Shown here: piece by piece, positions 8,451 to 18,199 of the stretch
Layout: every line of letters starts with the position of its first letter
How positions within the stretch are numbered: the stretch's first letter is position 1
Assembly (NCBI GenBank): GCA_963753615.1
Contig: CAVWCW010000021.1
Span: forward strand, 1 to 64,000
Source: CAVWCW01 sp963753615
GTDB lineage: Bacteria; Pseudomonadota; Gammaproteobacteria; Chromatiales; Chromatiaceae
Reading direction: 5' to 3'
Length of the DNA stretch: 64,000 nucleotides
Notes under the pieces: model-generated
The model's database searches: none
The model's input: the letters and a program-made list of their open reading frames with translations, nothing else
Told to the model about the DNA's origin: nothing
Made by a program: the position numbers and the translations under genes

Positions 8451-9337
8451 ACGACGATTACGCCCTCGAACTGATCGACGTCTACAAGGCCTACGGCAAT
8501 AAGGTCATCCTCGACAACCTGGACCTGGCGGTGCGGGACGGCGAGCTGTGTACGCTGGTCGGCCCCAGCGGTTCCGGCAAGTCGACCTTGCTGCGCCTGA
8601 TCCTGGGTCAGGAACCCCCGACCGCCGGCCGCCTGCGCATCGGCGGCGAGCCGGCGGGCTTTCCCGACACCATGCGCGGCATCGTCTACCAGCGCTACTC
8701 GCTGTATCCCCACCTGACGGTGCTCGACAATGTCACTCTCGGCCACCGTTTGCGCACCGGCCTGTTCGAGCGCATGCGCCGGCGCCGGGAGTTCGAAGAC
8801 GAGGCCTTGCAGTACCTGAAGCGGGTGCGCCTGGACCGCCATGCCGACAAGTATCCCCACGAGCTCTCCGGCGGCATGCAGCAGCGGGTGGCCATCGCCC
8901 AGTCTTTGATCATGAAGCCCCGGGTGCTGCTGATGGACGAGCCCTTCGGCGCCCTCGACCCGGATACCCGGGAGGACCTGCAGTTGTTCCTGCTGGAACT
9001 CTGGGACGAGCATCGGATGACGGTGTTCTTTATCACCCACGACCTGGAAGAAGCGGCCTACCTCGGTACCCGCATCCTGGTTTTGTCCCAGTACTATTCG
9101 GATGATCGAGATCAGAACGGCCAAGTCGCTCGCGGCGCCAAGTTCGTCGCCGACTACCAGCTCCCCAGGGTCGCCGCGTCCACCGAAACCAAGCATGATG
9201 CCGGCTTCCTGGAGCTGATCGAGGCGATCCGCCGCGACGGCTTCGACCCCAAGCACCTGCAGCACGCCCGAGCGTTCAATCTCAGACACCCGGACGCCTT
9301 CCAGACCCTCACCGAGCAGGAGTCGAACGGGGTATAG
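8447..9337 (+). CDS. ABC transporter ATP-binding protein (SsuB/TauB-type)
   Basis: 296-residue ATPase of the nitrate/sulfonate/taurine importer class. Walker A GPSGSGKST (residues 39-47), Q-loop in VYQRYSLYPHLTV, signature LSGGMQQR, Walker B VLLMDEPFGALD and H-loop FFITHDLEEA are all intact. Beyond the core ATPase is a C-terminal extension of about 70 residues (from QYYSDDRDQNG on) that resembles the tails seen in urea-carboxylase-associated ATPases. The chosen ATG 8447 overlaps the permease TGA; the open frame extends far upstream only because it runs antiphase through the permease gene. Last gene of the operon. Confidence 0.92.
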   Translation: MNDDYALELIDVYKAYGNKVILDNLDLAVRDGELCTLVGPSGSGKSTLLRLILGQEPPTAGRLRIGGEPAGFPDTMRGIVYQRYSLYPHLTVLDNVTLGHRLRTGLFERMRRRREFEDEALQYLKRVRLDRHADKYPHELSGGMQQRVAIAQSLIMKPRVLLMDEPFGALDPDTREDLQLFLLELWDEHRMTVFFITHDLEEAAYLGTRILVLSQYYSDDRDQNGQVARGAKFVADYQLPRVAASTETKHDAGFLELIEAIRRDGFDPKHLQHARAFNLRHPDAFQTLTEQESNGV

Positions 9338-9557
9338 GCCCAGGATTGGGGCCGGTTCCGCTCGACGGTTCGCCGCTCGCGGCCCAACCGCCGGCGTCTG
9401 GATTGGCTTTGCGAAAAGGCTGCATGGGGCGACGCCGAAAGGGGCAGGACCCGAAGGACCAGCGAACGCCGCGGACGCCTTGCTGGATGGTTTGCGTTGG
9501 GCTACCCTCGCTACCACCTGCCGCTGGAATCAAGGGCGAAATTTCGGTCCTTATCGA

Positions 9558-10253
9558 ATGCCAAAAATGACCAAGTTGAATCTGAGACCGCCGGTTGCCC
9601 ATACCGCATTTGTTCTCCTATCTATAGCGATGTCCACTGCGATTGCGGTTGCCGACCAAAGAGTAATTAGCGACGACGGTCGTGAGATCTTGCTCAAAGA
9701 AGACGGGACCTGGGTATTTCTTTCGACGGATCGTTTTGCCAATACGCCAGATGGCCGTCGCGCGCGACTCAACGACGATGGCACATGGGTGTACCTGGGC
9801 AATGCTCCGCTAGCTACGGAACAACAGGTCCGAACTGCCACGGTCGATATCAAGCTGCAGAAGATCGAAATCGAAAGCCACAAGGAAAAGGTGCACAAGA
9901 ACGTGCGCAAGGAAAGCCAGATGGTTTTCTATCTGAACGTTGACCTCTCGCCCCTAGCCAAACAGGCGCTCCCAGTCTCCAACACCGACTTGACACGGAT
10001 CGAGGTCAGGGATGACAAGGGCAATAGCTACCCCGTTTTGTCGCTGATGCCGAGCAGGATCGAGATTGCACCCAACACCAGTCAGGCGTTCACTATCCGT
10101 GCTGACGGTGCGCCTTCGGCTTGGAGCGGCGCCAAGTCGATGGAAATCGAACTGGCCCCCGGAACTTTTGCGAATCCCGACCCCATTACCTTTACCCAGA
10201 AGCTTTACGATATCGAGGAAAAGCTGGTAGCGGATTTGGACGAGAAGAAATAA
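9558..10253 (+). CDS. Exported DUF3157-like protein with duplicated DGTW motif
   Basis: 231 residues beginning with a signal peptide (hydrophobic core LLSIAMSTAIAVA, cleavage before DQRVI). The mature N-terminus carries two copies of a short motif: DDGREILLKEDGTWVFL and DGRRARLNDDGTWVYL, each a pair of beta strands ending in DGTW; this pattern is seen in DUF3157-type proteins. The remaining 150 residues look like a beta-sandwich (VFYLNVDLSPLAKQALPV, RIEVRDDKGNSYPVL). A second start, ATG 9567, would drop three residues. Base composition is visibly less G+C-rich than its neighbours, and the gene stands alone between the ABC operon and the RND pump, suggesting a later arrival. Role unknown; a periplasmic location is likely. 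Confidence 0.7.
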   Translation: MPKMTKLNLRPPVAHTAFVLLSIAMSTAIAVADQRVISDDGREILLKEDGTWVFLSTDRFANTPDGRRARLNDDGTWVYLGNAPLATEQQVRTATVDIKLQKIEIESHKEKVHKNVRKESQMVFYLNVDLSPLAKQALPVSNTDLTRIEVRDDKGNSYPVLSLMPSRIEIAPNTSQAFTIRADGAPSAWSGAKSMEIELAPGTFANPDPITFTQKLYDIEEKLVADLDEKK

Positions 10254-10415
10254 AGAGTCCGCAGGGGACGGGCCGGTTTCCGGCAAAAAAAGCGCGACGA
10301 GGAAAAAGCGCGGCGGAAGTCGCCGCCGGTTATCGAAGTCAGTCGCTCCCAGAGAAATGACCGGATCGCAGAAAGCAGCTTAATGCCGAATCCCTGCTGG
10401 AACGCGGGGGATGGC

Positions 10416-13400
10416 TCAGGCGGCTCCCCTCCCCAGCACCCTGTAGACACAGGGCACCAGCACCAGCGACACCAGCATGGAGAACGACAGTCCGGAGACG
10501 ATGGTCACCGCCAGGGGCTGCAGCATTTCGGCCCCTTCGCCCAAGCCTAGGGCCAGGGGCAGCATGCCGACCACGGTGGTCAGGGTGGCCATCAATATCG
10601 GTCTCAGGCGCAGCCGGGCCGCTTCGACGATGGCGGTCTGAGTATCGAGGCCGCGGCTGCGTTCGATCTCGATATATTCCACCAGTACGATGGCGTTGTT
10701 GACCACGATCCCGGCCAGCATGATCAGGCCGAGCCAGATCGGCATCGACAGGGGCAGGGCGCTGACCTCAAGGCCGATCGCCACGCCGATCAGGGCGAAG
10801 GGCACGCTAATGATGATCACCAGGGGATCGCGCAGGGATTCGTACTGTACCGCCATCACCACGAACACCAGGAACAGGGCCAGGACCAACAGGGCCTGTC
10901 CCAGGCTGCGGCCCTCCTGAAGGGTCTCCAGGCTGCCGGCGTCGTAGATTCGGTAGCCGCGCGGCAGGTCGAGTTGGGCGAGGCGGGTTTGGATCTGCTG
11001 GGAGGCCTGCTCCAGGGTCAGCTCCTCCCCCAGGGAAGCTTCGATATCGATCACCCGTTGCTGGCGGTCGCGCCGGATGCTGGCGGGGGTGGGGATCAGC
11101 TCGACCCGGGCCAGGTCGCCCAGGCGCAGGGGTACCCGGGGCTCGCTGTCGCTGAACAGCACCACCGAGCGGATGTCTTCAGGGTCGTTGACGTCCCGCC
11201 GATCCAGGCGCAGGCGCAGGTCGAAGCTGCGCCCGCCTTCCAGATATTCGGTGACCTCCAGTCCCCCCAACGCCAGCTGCAGGGCGCGCCCCACTTGCTG
11301 CACCGATAGGCCGAAGCTGGCGGCCCGGTCGCGGTCGACGATCACCGACAGTTCCTGGTTCAGCTCCTCTGCCGAGTGCTCAATGTTGCGCAGGCCGGGG
11401 ATTTCCCGCAGGGCCTCGGCGGCGCGCTCGGCGATCTGCTCGAGCTGGTCCAGTTCCGGGCCCTGCACCCGCAGGCTGATGTCGTCGTCGCCGCGGTTAA
11501 TGCGGATGCCGCGCAGACCCCGGGCGCGCAGGCTGATCTTGACCCCGGCCAGCGGATCCTGCTGCAGCCGCTGGTTGATGCGTTCGATCCAGGCCTTGCT
11601 GCTGAGGCCGCCGCGTGCTGCCAGGGGCTTGAGCCGCACCTGGATGCTGGCCCGGTTGGCCGCCTCGTGCTGGGAGCGGCCGAATACGAAGCCGCCGACC
11701 TGGGTGAACCAGTTGTCGACCTCCGGTTGCTCGGCCAGCAGGGCCTCGATGCGCCCGACCGCGGCGTCCATCTGGGTCAGGTTGACGCCGCGGTCGGCGG
11801 TGAGGCTGATCTGCACCCGGCCCTCGTCCATCTGCGGCAGGAATTCCTGCTTGCGCTCGAGCAAGGGTCCCAAGGCCAGGGTAAGGGCCCCGACAAAGGC
11901 CAGCACGACCAGCCAGCGCAGCCGCAGAAGCCGAGCGATCAGCCAGGCGTAGGCGTTCTGCAGGGCCTCCATGATCCGGTTCATGCCCCGCCGCAACGGG
12001 CCCTCGCGGCCGGCCGGGATGCGTCCGGCCAAGGCCGGCACCAGCGTCAGGGCCACCAGCATGGAGGCGACGATAGCCGCCGAGATGGTAAAGATCAGCT
12101 CCCGGAACAGCAGCCCGATGAGGCCGCCGATGAACAGGAACGGCAGCACCGCTGCCAGGTTGGTGGAGGTGGAGGCGACAATGGCGCTATTGACCTCGGC
12201 CGCGGCCTGGCGGGCCGCTGCGGCCGGGAAGCCGCCGGCGGACTGCTGGCGCTGGTGGCGGTAGGTGTTCTCCAGCATGACGATGGTGTTGTCCACCAGC
12301 ATGCCGATGCCGAGCGCGAGGCCGCCCAGGGTCATGATGTTGAGGGTCAGGCCGCCCAGGCTCATCAGGATGAAGGCGAACAGCACGGCGATCGGGATCG
12401 CAGCTGCCGATGATCAGGGTGCGCCGCAGGCTGCCCAGGAACAGGTATACCACCAGCATCGCCAGCACGGCGCCGCTGAGCGCCGCCAGCACCGCATTGC
12501 GCAGGGCGTTGCGGATATAGATGGCCTGGTCGTCCACCGGGTGGATCCGGATGTCGTCCGGGATCAGGCCGTCCGCCTCCAGCTCCGCGAGCTGGCGGTT
12601 GACCGCCTCCACCACGGTCACCGTATTGGCCTGGGGCTGTTTCTGGATCGACAGCTTGATGCCGGGCAGATCGTTGAGGCGAACGCGCAGTCGTTCGTCC
12701 TCTGCCCCGTCCACCACCTGGGCGACTTCCCCCAGACGCACCACCTGGCCGCCGCTGTCTTCGCCGAGCAGGGGCAGGGCGATGATCTGCTCGACGCTGG
12801 TGAAGCGCCCGGCGGTGCGGCCGCTGATCTCGCCTTCGGGCATCAGCAGGCGCCCGCCCGGGGTGTCGACGTTGCCTTGTTCCAGGATCTCGGCCAGGTC
12901 GAGCACGTCCATGCCCAGGCCCGCCAGGCGTTGCTGGTCGGCCAGCACCTGGATCTCTCGCACCAGACCGCCGCCCACCTCGGCCGCCGCGACCCCCGGC
13001 AGGTTGAGCAGCCAGGGTCCCAGGGTGTAGTCGACCCAGGTGCGCAGGGCCACCGGGCCGCGCAGGTCGGAGCTGACCACGTATTCCGCCGCCGGGCGCT
13101 GGGAGGGATCGCGCTTGTAGATCACCGGCGGGTCGATGGTGTCGGGCAGGAATCGTTTGGCCCGGTCCAGGCGGGTGCTGGCGTCGCGCAGGGCGATATC
13201 GATGTCCTTGCCGTATTCGAAGGCCAGGTCCACCGCGGAGCGCGCCCTCGGTGGTCTCGGAGCGCACGTGTACCGCGTCTTCGGTGATCGCCAGCTGCTC
13301 TTCCAGTTGGCGGGTGATCTGATCTTCCATGATGCTGGCGGGCACCCCGGGGTCGACGATGCGGACCCGCACCTCCGGGTAGATGATATGGGGCAGCAGG

Positions 13401-13531
13401 TCGACCCCCAGTCGGCCGAGGGAGAACAGGCCCAGCACCATCAGGGCCAGGGTCAGCATCACCACGCCGATGGGATGGCCGATCGACCAGGCGGCGAGGC
13501 CGCCGCCGATGGGCTTAGGGCCTGTTGACAT
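10416..13531 (-). CDS. RND efflux pump inner-membrane transporter (AcrB-like; frame broken twice)
   Basis: About 1038 residues when two single-base breaks (about 13240-13246 and 12401-12405) are repaired, the usual RND length. The N-terminal segment (PIGVVMLTLALMVLGLFSLGRLGVDLLP) is the first membrane span. The pore region includes the DNTIVMLENTYRH block of TM4, where the second acidic residue of AcrB (DD) is Asn, as in many hydrophobe/amphiphile pumps. The end carries the TM10-12 block GIVVNNAIVLVEYIE and PLALGLGEGAEM. It would export hydrophobic toxicants by proton antiport with the adaptor encoded just upstream (13681-14754) and an outer-membrane channel encoded elsewhere. The start ATG 13531 lies inside a MITE-like element; the next in-frame Met is 24 residues in, within the first membrane span. 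Confidence 0.85.
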
Positions 13532-13681
13532 TATGCGGATGCCCAGCGTTGGTCCTCAAATGAGCCCAGACCAGGCGCGCAGAGCGTAGATTGGTTGCTC
13601 CAAATGAGCGATGCGCAGCGCCGTATGGGCGCATTTGAGGACCAACCCGTCGATGGATATCCGCATAGTGTTAACAGGCCC
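13519..13681. mobile_element. MITE-like element with long terminal inverted repeats and TA target duplication
   Basis: 163 bp with imperfect inverted ends. The left end starts GGGCCTGTTGACATTATGCG and the right end, read on the minus strand, starts GGGCCTGTTAACACTATGCG (2 mismatches in the first 20). Pairing resumes inside with TTGGTCCTCAAATG on both arms. TA is duplicated at 13517-13518 and 13682-13683, the signature of IS630/Tc1-mariner-type insertion. The centre holds a partial third copy of the arm motif (CTCCAAATGAGC). There is no coding capacity, so it would depend on a transposase in trans. It separates adaptor and pump genes, and contributes the pump start codon and part of the adaptor stop codon. 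Confidence 0.8.
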
Positions 13682-14754
13682 TAGCCATCTCCCGATGCCG
13701 GTTGCAGGTTGACCGGGTTCACCGCCTTTCCGGGCTGCAGGCCTAAAAAGCCCTTGGTAACCAGCCACTGGCCCGGCTCCAGGCCGTCCAGGATCTCCAC
13801 CCGGTCGGCGATGCGCAGGCCGCTGCGCACCGCCTGGCGCTCGACCTGGCGCTTCGCCGGATCGAAGCGGTAGACGAACTCCTCGCTGCGGTCACGCTGC
13901 AGGACGGCAAAGGGGACCAGCATCCGTTCCGCCTCGGCGCTGTGCAGGGTGACCCGGGCGAACTGGCCGGCGCGGGCGCCGGCTGGCACCGGGTCCAGCA
14001 CCACCTCGACCAGCCCCATGCGGGTGGCCGGGTCCACATCCGGGTGGATGCGCAGGATTCGGCCCTGGAAGTGCTGGTTGCCGAGGGCATCGATGCGCAC
14101 CTCGGCCGGATCGTTCAGGGACAGGTGGGCCAGCAGCAGCTCGGAGACCGGCAACTCGGTGACCAGGGAACTGGGGTCGGAAAGGGTGAGAATGTGGGTG
14201 TGGCGCGGTACCACGTCGCCGGGCTCGAAGTAGCGGGCGCTGATCACCCCGCCGAAGGGGGCCTGGATGCGGGTGTAGCCGAGCCGGGTTTCCAGCAGTT
14301 GTTGCTCGGCCTGGGCCACGTCGACCGCGGTTCGGGCCCGGGCCAGTTCGTCCTGGGAGGCCACCTGACGCTCGGCCAGGTCGCTGACCCGCTGCAGGTC
14401 GACCCGGGCCTGGCGGGCGGTGGCCCGGGCCTTCGCCAGCTCGGCACCCAGCAGGGCGTCGTCCAGGCTCAGCAGCAGGTCGCCGGCAGCCACCCGGTCT
14501 CCCTCGAATACCGGCAGCTCGACGATGCGGCCTTCCTCCTGGTTATAGATGCGCACCAAGCGCCGGGTGCGCAGGCTGCCGGTGCGCTCCTGCGCGGTGC
14601 TGCTGGGGGCCAGCCGCAGTTGCAGCACCTCCACCGGGTGGGCGGCGCGCTCACGTCTGGGCTTGGCGACCTCCGGTGCCGGGTTAAGCCAGTCGCAGCC
14701 GGCCAGCAGCACAGCGGCGCCCAGCAGCGCCGGCCAGCCAGAGCGGAGCGGCAT
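13681..14754 (-). CDS. RND periplasmic adaptor (membrane fusion protein, HlyD/AcrA family), lipoprotein
   Basis: 357 residues with a lipoprotein signal ending in LLAGC (lipidated Cys20). A lipoyl-like half-motif (GRIVELPVFEGDRVAAGDLLLSL near residue 75), a helical hairpin (residues 100-150), and the second half-motif (GYTRIQAPFGGVISARYFEPGD) are followed by beta-barrel and membrane-proximal domains. It would link the RND transporter encoded downstream to an outer-membrane channel; no TolC-type gene is in the window. The TAG stop straddles the right TA duplication of the MITE-like element, so the element has inserted at the very end of this gene. Confidence 0.9.
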   Translation of the reverse strand: MPLRSGWPALLGAAVLLAGCDWLNPAPEVAKPRRERAAHPVEVLQLRLAPSSTAQERTGSLRTRRLVRIYNQEEGRIVELPVFEGDRVAAGDLLLSLDDALLGAELAKARATARQARVDLQRVSDLAERQVASQDELARARTAVDVAQAEQQLLETRLGYTRIQAPFGGVISARYFEPGDVVPRHTHILTLSDPSSLVTELPVSELLLAHLSLNDPAEVRIDALGNQHFQGRILRIHPDVDPATRMGLVEVVLDPVPAGARAGQFARVTLHSAEAERMLVPFAVLQRDRSEEFVYRFDPAKRQVERQAVRSGLRIADRVEILDGLEPGQWLVTKGFLGLQPGKAVNPVNLQPASGDG

Positions 14755-14759
14755 TCGCG

Positions 14760-15098
14760 TCAGGCCTGGGGCCGCGCTTCGGCGTTGGGCATGTAGTGCT
14801 TGATTTTGCGCCGGATATTGCGCTGAACGATGACGCCGAGGATCTTCCAGTCGGTGCCCGCCAGATCGATCTCCGGGTAGAGGTCATTGAGGGCAACGAG
14901 CCTGCGGCCGCCGTCGGCATCTTCCAAATACTGGCGCATCCAGCGCACGCCCTCCACCTCGACGAACACATAGGCGCCGCTGGCTGCCACCTCCGAGGGC
15001 TCGATCACCACGATGCACTTGTCCGGGAACTCCGGCTCCATGCTGTCGCCGAGCACCTGCAGGGCAAAGAGCTCGTTATAGCTGCAATCTTTGGTCAT
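14760..15098 (-). CDS. S24/LexA-fold peptidase-like protein without DNA-binding domain
   Basis: 112 residues covering only the S24 catalytic fold. The nucleophile motif GDSMEPEF is present at residues 17-24. At the place where LexA- and UmuD-type proteins carry the general-base Lys (usually VKRL) this protein reads VRWMRQY, so the catalytic Lys is not evident and self-cleavage is doubtful. There is no N-terminal helix-turn-helix. A TTG five codons upstream (15113) would lengthen it, but ATG 15098 is preferred. It lies 5 bp before the efflux adaptor gene in the same direction and may be co-transcribed with the pump. It could be a ligand- or protein-binding relic of a repressor. Confidence 0.75.
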   Translation of the reverse strand: MTKDCSYNELFALQVLGDSMEPEFPDKCIVVIEPSEVAASGAYVFVEVEGVRWMRQYLEDADGGRRLVALNDLYPEIDLAGTDWKILGVIVQRNIRRKIKHYMPNAEARPQA

Positions 15099-15202
15099 TG
15101 GTCGTCGTCTCAAAACGAGAGGGCCGCAGGGTACTGCGCCGCAGCAGTGGAAAAACCGGTGTTTCCCCGGGTTTTCGCCTTCTGCGCCGGGGCGGCAAAT
15201 TC

Positions 15203-15212
15203 GTTACAATTC
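15203..15212 (+). promoter_or_regulatory. Candidate -10 element (GTTACAATTC) upstream of the ABC exporter gene
   Basis: GTTACAATTC contains TACAAT, 5 of 6 matches to the sigma-70 -10 consensus, and ends 35 nt before ATG 15248. The same block occurs upstream of the riboflavin genes at 36671 and 37906. No strong -35 is visible here. Confidence 0.4.
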
Positions 15213-15247
15213 GACCGCAGTCGGCGAGCCGGAGTTCTAATTTTACC

Positions 15248-17051
15248 ATGCAACGATACATGCGTCGGGAATCTCGGCCCCAAGGCGACCGCCGCGATTG
15301 GTACAACCTGCGCGCCATGCTGCCGTTTATCTGGGACTACCGGGGGCGCGCGCTGCTGGCCCTGGCCAGTCTGGTGCTGGCCAAGGTTGCCAATGTAGGG
15401 GTGCCGCTGGTGCTCAAGGGCATCGTCGACGCCTTGGAGACCGATCAGGGCACCCTGCTGGCGCTGCCGGTAATGCTGCTGCTGGCCTATGGCGCACTCA
15501 AAATCGCCAACTCCCTGTTCAACGAGTTGCGCGACGCGGTGTTCGCCCGGGTCCGCTTCCACGCCATGCGCCGGCTCTCAACCCGGGTGCTGGAGCACCT
15601 GCACGCCCTGTCCCTGCGCTACCACCTCGAGCGCCAGACCGGCGCCCTGAGCCGGGACCTGGAGCGCGGCACCCGCTCGGTCAGCTCGATCCTCAATTAC
15701 ATGGTGTTCAGTGTGCTGCCGACGCTGGTGGAGTTCGGCCTGGTGGGGGCGATCCTGTTCACCCAGTACCCGCCGGTGTTCGCCCTGGTCACCTTCGGCA
15801 CGGTGCTGGTGTATGTGGCCTTCACCTTTGCCATTACCGAATGGCGCATGGAGTACCGGCACCTGATGAACCGGCTCGACTCCGAGTCCAACAGCCAGGC
15901 CTTCGACAGCCTGATCAACTACGAGACGGTCAAGTACTTCGGCAATGAGGGTCAGGAGCTGGACCGCTACGACCGCACCCTGGAGCAGTGGGAGACCGCC
16001 GCGGTCAAGAGCCAGACCTCGATGTCGCTGCTCAACTTCGGCCAGGGGTCGATTATCGGACTGGGCGTCACGCTGATCATGTTCTATGCCGCCGCCGGGG
16101 TAACCGACGGCAGTCTGAGCCTGGGTGACCTGGTGCTGGTCAACGCCTTTCTGCTGCAGTTGTTCATTCCGCTGAACTTTCTCGGCATCGTCTACCGCCA
16201 GATCAAGTACTCCCTGGCCGACATGGACCGGGTGTTCAAGCTGCTGGAACGGGAGCCTGAGATCCAGGACGCCCCGGATGCCAGGCCCCTGCGTCTGGAC
16301 GCCGGAGAGGTGCGCTTTCAGGGTGTCGGCTTCAGTTACCGCCCGATCGGGAGATCCTTCACGATATCGATTTCAATATCCCCTCCGGTCACAAGTTGGC
16401 GGTGGTAGGGCACAGCGGGGCCGGCAAATCGACCCTGGCGCGGCTGCTGTTTCGCTTCTACGACGTCACCAGCGGGCGGGTACTGATCGACGGCCAGGAT
16501 CTGCGCGCCCTGACCCAGGAGAGCCTGCGTGCCGCCATCGGCATCGTCCCCCAGGACAGTGTGTTGTTCAACGACAGCATCTACTACAACCTGGCCTACG
16601 GGCGTCCCGACGCCAGCCGCGAGGAGGTGATCGCGGCGGCCAGGGTGGCCCATATTCACGATTTCATCAACTCCCTGCCCGAGGGTTACGACACTCTGGT
16701 CGGCGAGCGCGGGCTCAAGCTGTCCGGCGGCGAGAAACAGCGGGTGGCCATCGCCCGGGCCATGCTCAAGCGCCCGCGCATCCTGGTGTTCGACGAGGCT
16801 ACCTCGTCCCTCGACAGCAAGACCGAGCAGGCGATCCAGGCCACCCTGCGCGAGGTCGCCCGCGACCACACCACCCTGGTCATCGCCCACCGCCTGTCGA
16901 CGGTGGTGGACGCCGACCAGATCCTGGTGATGGATGCCGGGCGCATCGTAGAGCGCGGCAGCCATAGGCAACTGCTGGCGGAAGATGGGCGTTATGCCCA
17001 GATGTGGCGCCTGCAGCAGGAGGAACGGGAGCAGGTCGAGGGCCCGGGTGA
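15248..17051 (+). CDS. Atm1/HMT1-type ABC exporter, fused permease-ATPase (frame broken once)
   Basis: About 600 residues. The N-terminal half has six membrane spans (residues about 30-320) and the Atm1 hallmark NYETVKYFGNE in the intracellular loop. The C-terminal half is an ATPase with Walker A GHSGAGKST, LSGGEKQR signature, Walker B ILVFDEATSSLD and H-loop VIAHRLSTV. Atm1-type exporters move glutathione-linked sulfur or metal species and support Fe-S biogenesis or metal tolerance. One base is missing near 16341-16346 (FSYRP to DREILHDIDF). The second frame then runs without a stop straight into cca; a TGA one frame off at 17049-17051 is taken as the probable true end, which needs a further indel. 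Upstream is a candidate -10. Confidence 0.85.
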
Positions 17052-17064
17052 GGGAGCAGTCCGA

Positions 17065-18199
17065 GTGAAGACCTACCTGGTGGGCGGCGCGGTGCGCGAC
17101 CAGCTCCTGGGACTGCCGGTGCGCGAGCGCGATTGGGTGGTGGTGGGGGCGGAGGCGCAGGATCTGCTGGCGCTCGGGTTTCGCCGCCTGAATGCCGACT
17201 TCCCGGTGTTCCTGCACCCGGAAACCGGCGACGAATATGCCCTGGCCCGCACCGAGCGCAAGACCGGCCCTGGCTACAAGGGTTTCGAGGTGGACGCCGG
17301 CCCGCAAGTGAGCCTGGAGCAGGACCTGCGCCGGCGCGATCTCACCATCAACGCCCTGGCCCTGGACGAAGGCGGCGAGCTGGTCGACCCCCTGGGCGGG
17401 CGCGAAGACCTGGACGCTGGGTTGCTGCGTCATATTACCCCGGCTTTCGTCGAAGACCCGGTGCGTCTGCTGCGTATCGCCCGCTTCGCCGCCCGGCTCG
17501 GGCGCTGGGGCTTTCGGGTTGCCCACGGCACCCACGAAGCTTTTGTGCCGCATGGCCGCCGGTGACGACCTGGCCGCTCTGCGCCCCGAACGCCTGTGGC
17601 GGGAGATGGATCTGGCCCTGGCCGAGGCGCAACCCTGGCGTTTTTTCCAGGTGCTGCACACTTGCGGGGCCCTGACCCGCTTGATCCCGGAGCTGGCGCG
17701 CGGCCTGGGGGATGGGGGCAGCGCTCATGGGGATGCCAGTCTGCCCGCGCCCCTGGCGGCCCTGCGCCGGGCCGCCGAGGCCGGGGCCGAGCCGGCGACT
17801 TGCTTCGCGGTGCTGTTTCGGGGGGTGCTGGAGACCGCGGCGTTGGACGGCTTCTGCCAACGCTTGCGGGCCGAGCGCGGGCACTGCGACCTGCTGGCCG
17901 ACCTGGTTCGCTTCGGGCCCCAATTGCGGGCCCGCTCCGGCCCCGAGGCCCAGCTGGAACTCTTGGAACAGACCCGCGCCCTGACCGATCCAACCCGCTT
18001 CCGGCGTTTGCTGCGGGCCGCCGAGCTGGCCTGGCCCGAGGCCGCGCCGGGGCTGAGCGGCCTGGCCCGGGCTCGGGAGCTGGCGGCCGCCATCTCGGGC
18101 CGGACGCTGGCGGTCGCGGGGTTGCGCGGTCCGGAGCTGGGCCGGGCCCTGCGCGGACAGCGCCTGGCGGCGCTGGCCGAGGTCTACGATGGCGGGTAA
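17065..18199 (+). CDS. cca: CCA-adding tRNA nucleotidyltransferase (frame broken once)
   Basis: Adds or repairs the 3'-CCA of tRNAs. About 378 residues from GTG 17065, which follows GGGAG and starts the family's N-terminus VKTYLVGGAVRDQLLGL. The nucleotidyltransferase pair is seen as ERDWVVVG, and RRRDLTINAL plus EDPVRLLRIARFAARLG match class II enzymes. The frame is lost in TTTT at 17541-17544 (HEA to LLCRMAAGDDL), a homopolymer indel. Downstream, the block where E. coli Cca has its HD phosphohydrolase (AVLCHDLGK-like) reads FAVLFRGVLE, so the HD residues are absent and only the polymerising activity is expected. The stop overlaps the next gene by 11 nt. Confidence 0.88.

Noticed and set aside
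9441..9530. Fourth copy of the dispersed repeat (GGGGCAGGAC)
   Set aside because: The hairpin expected 45 nt later is absent.
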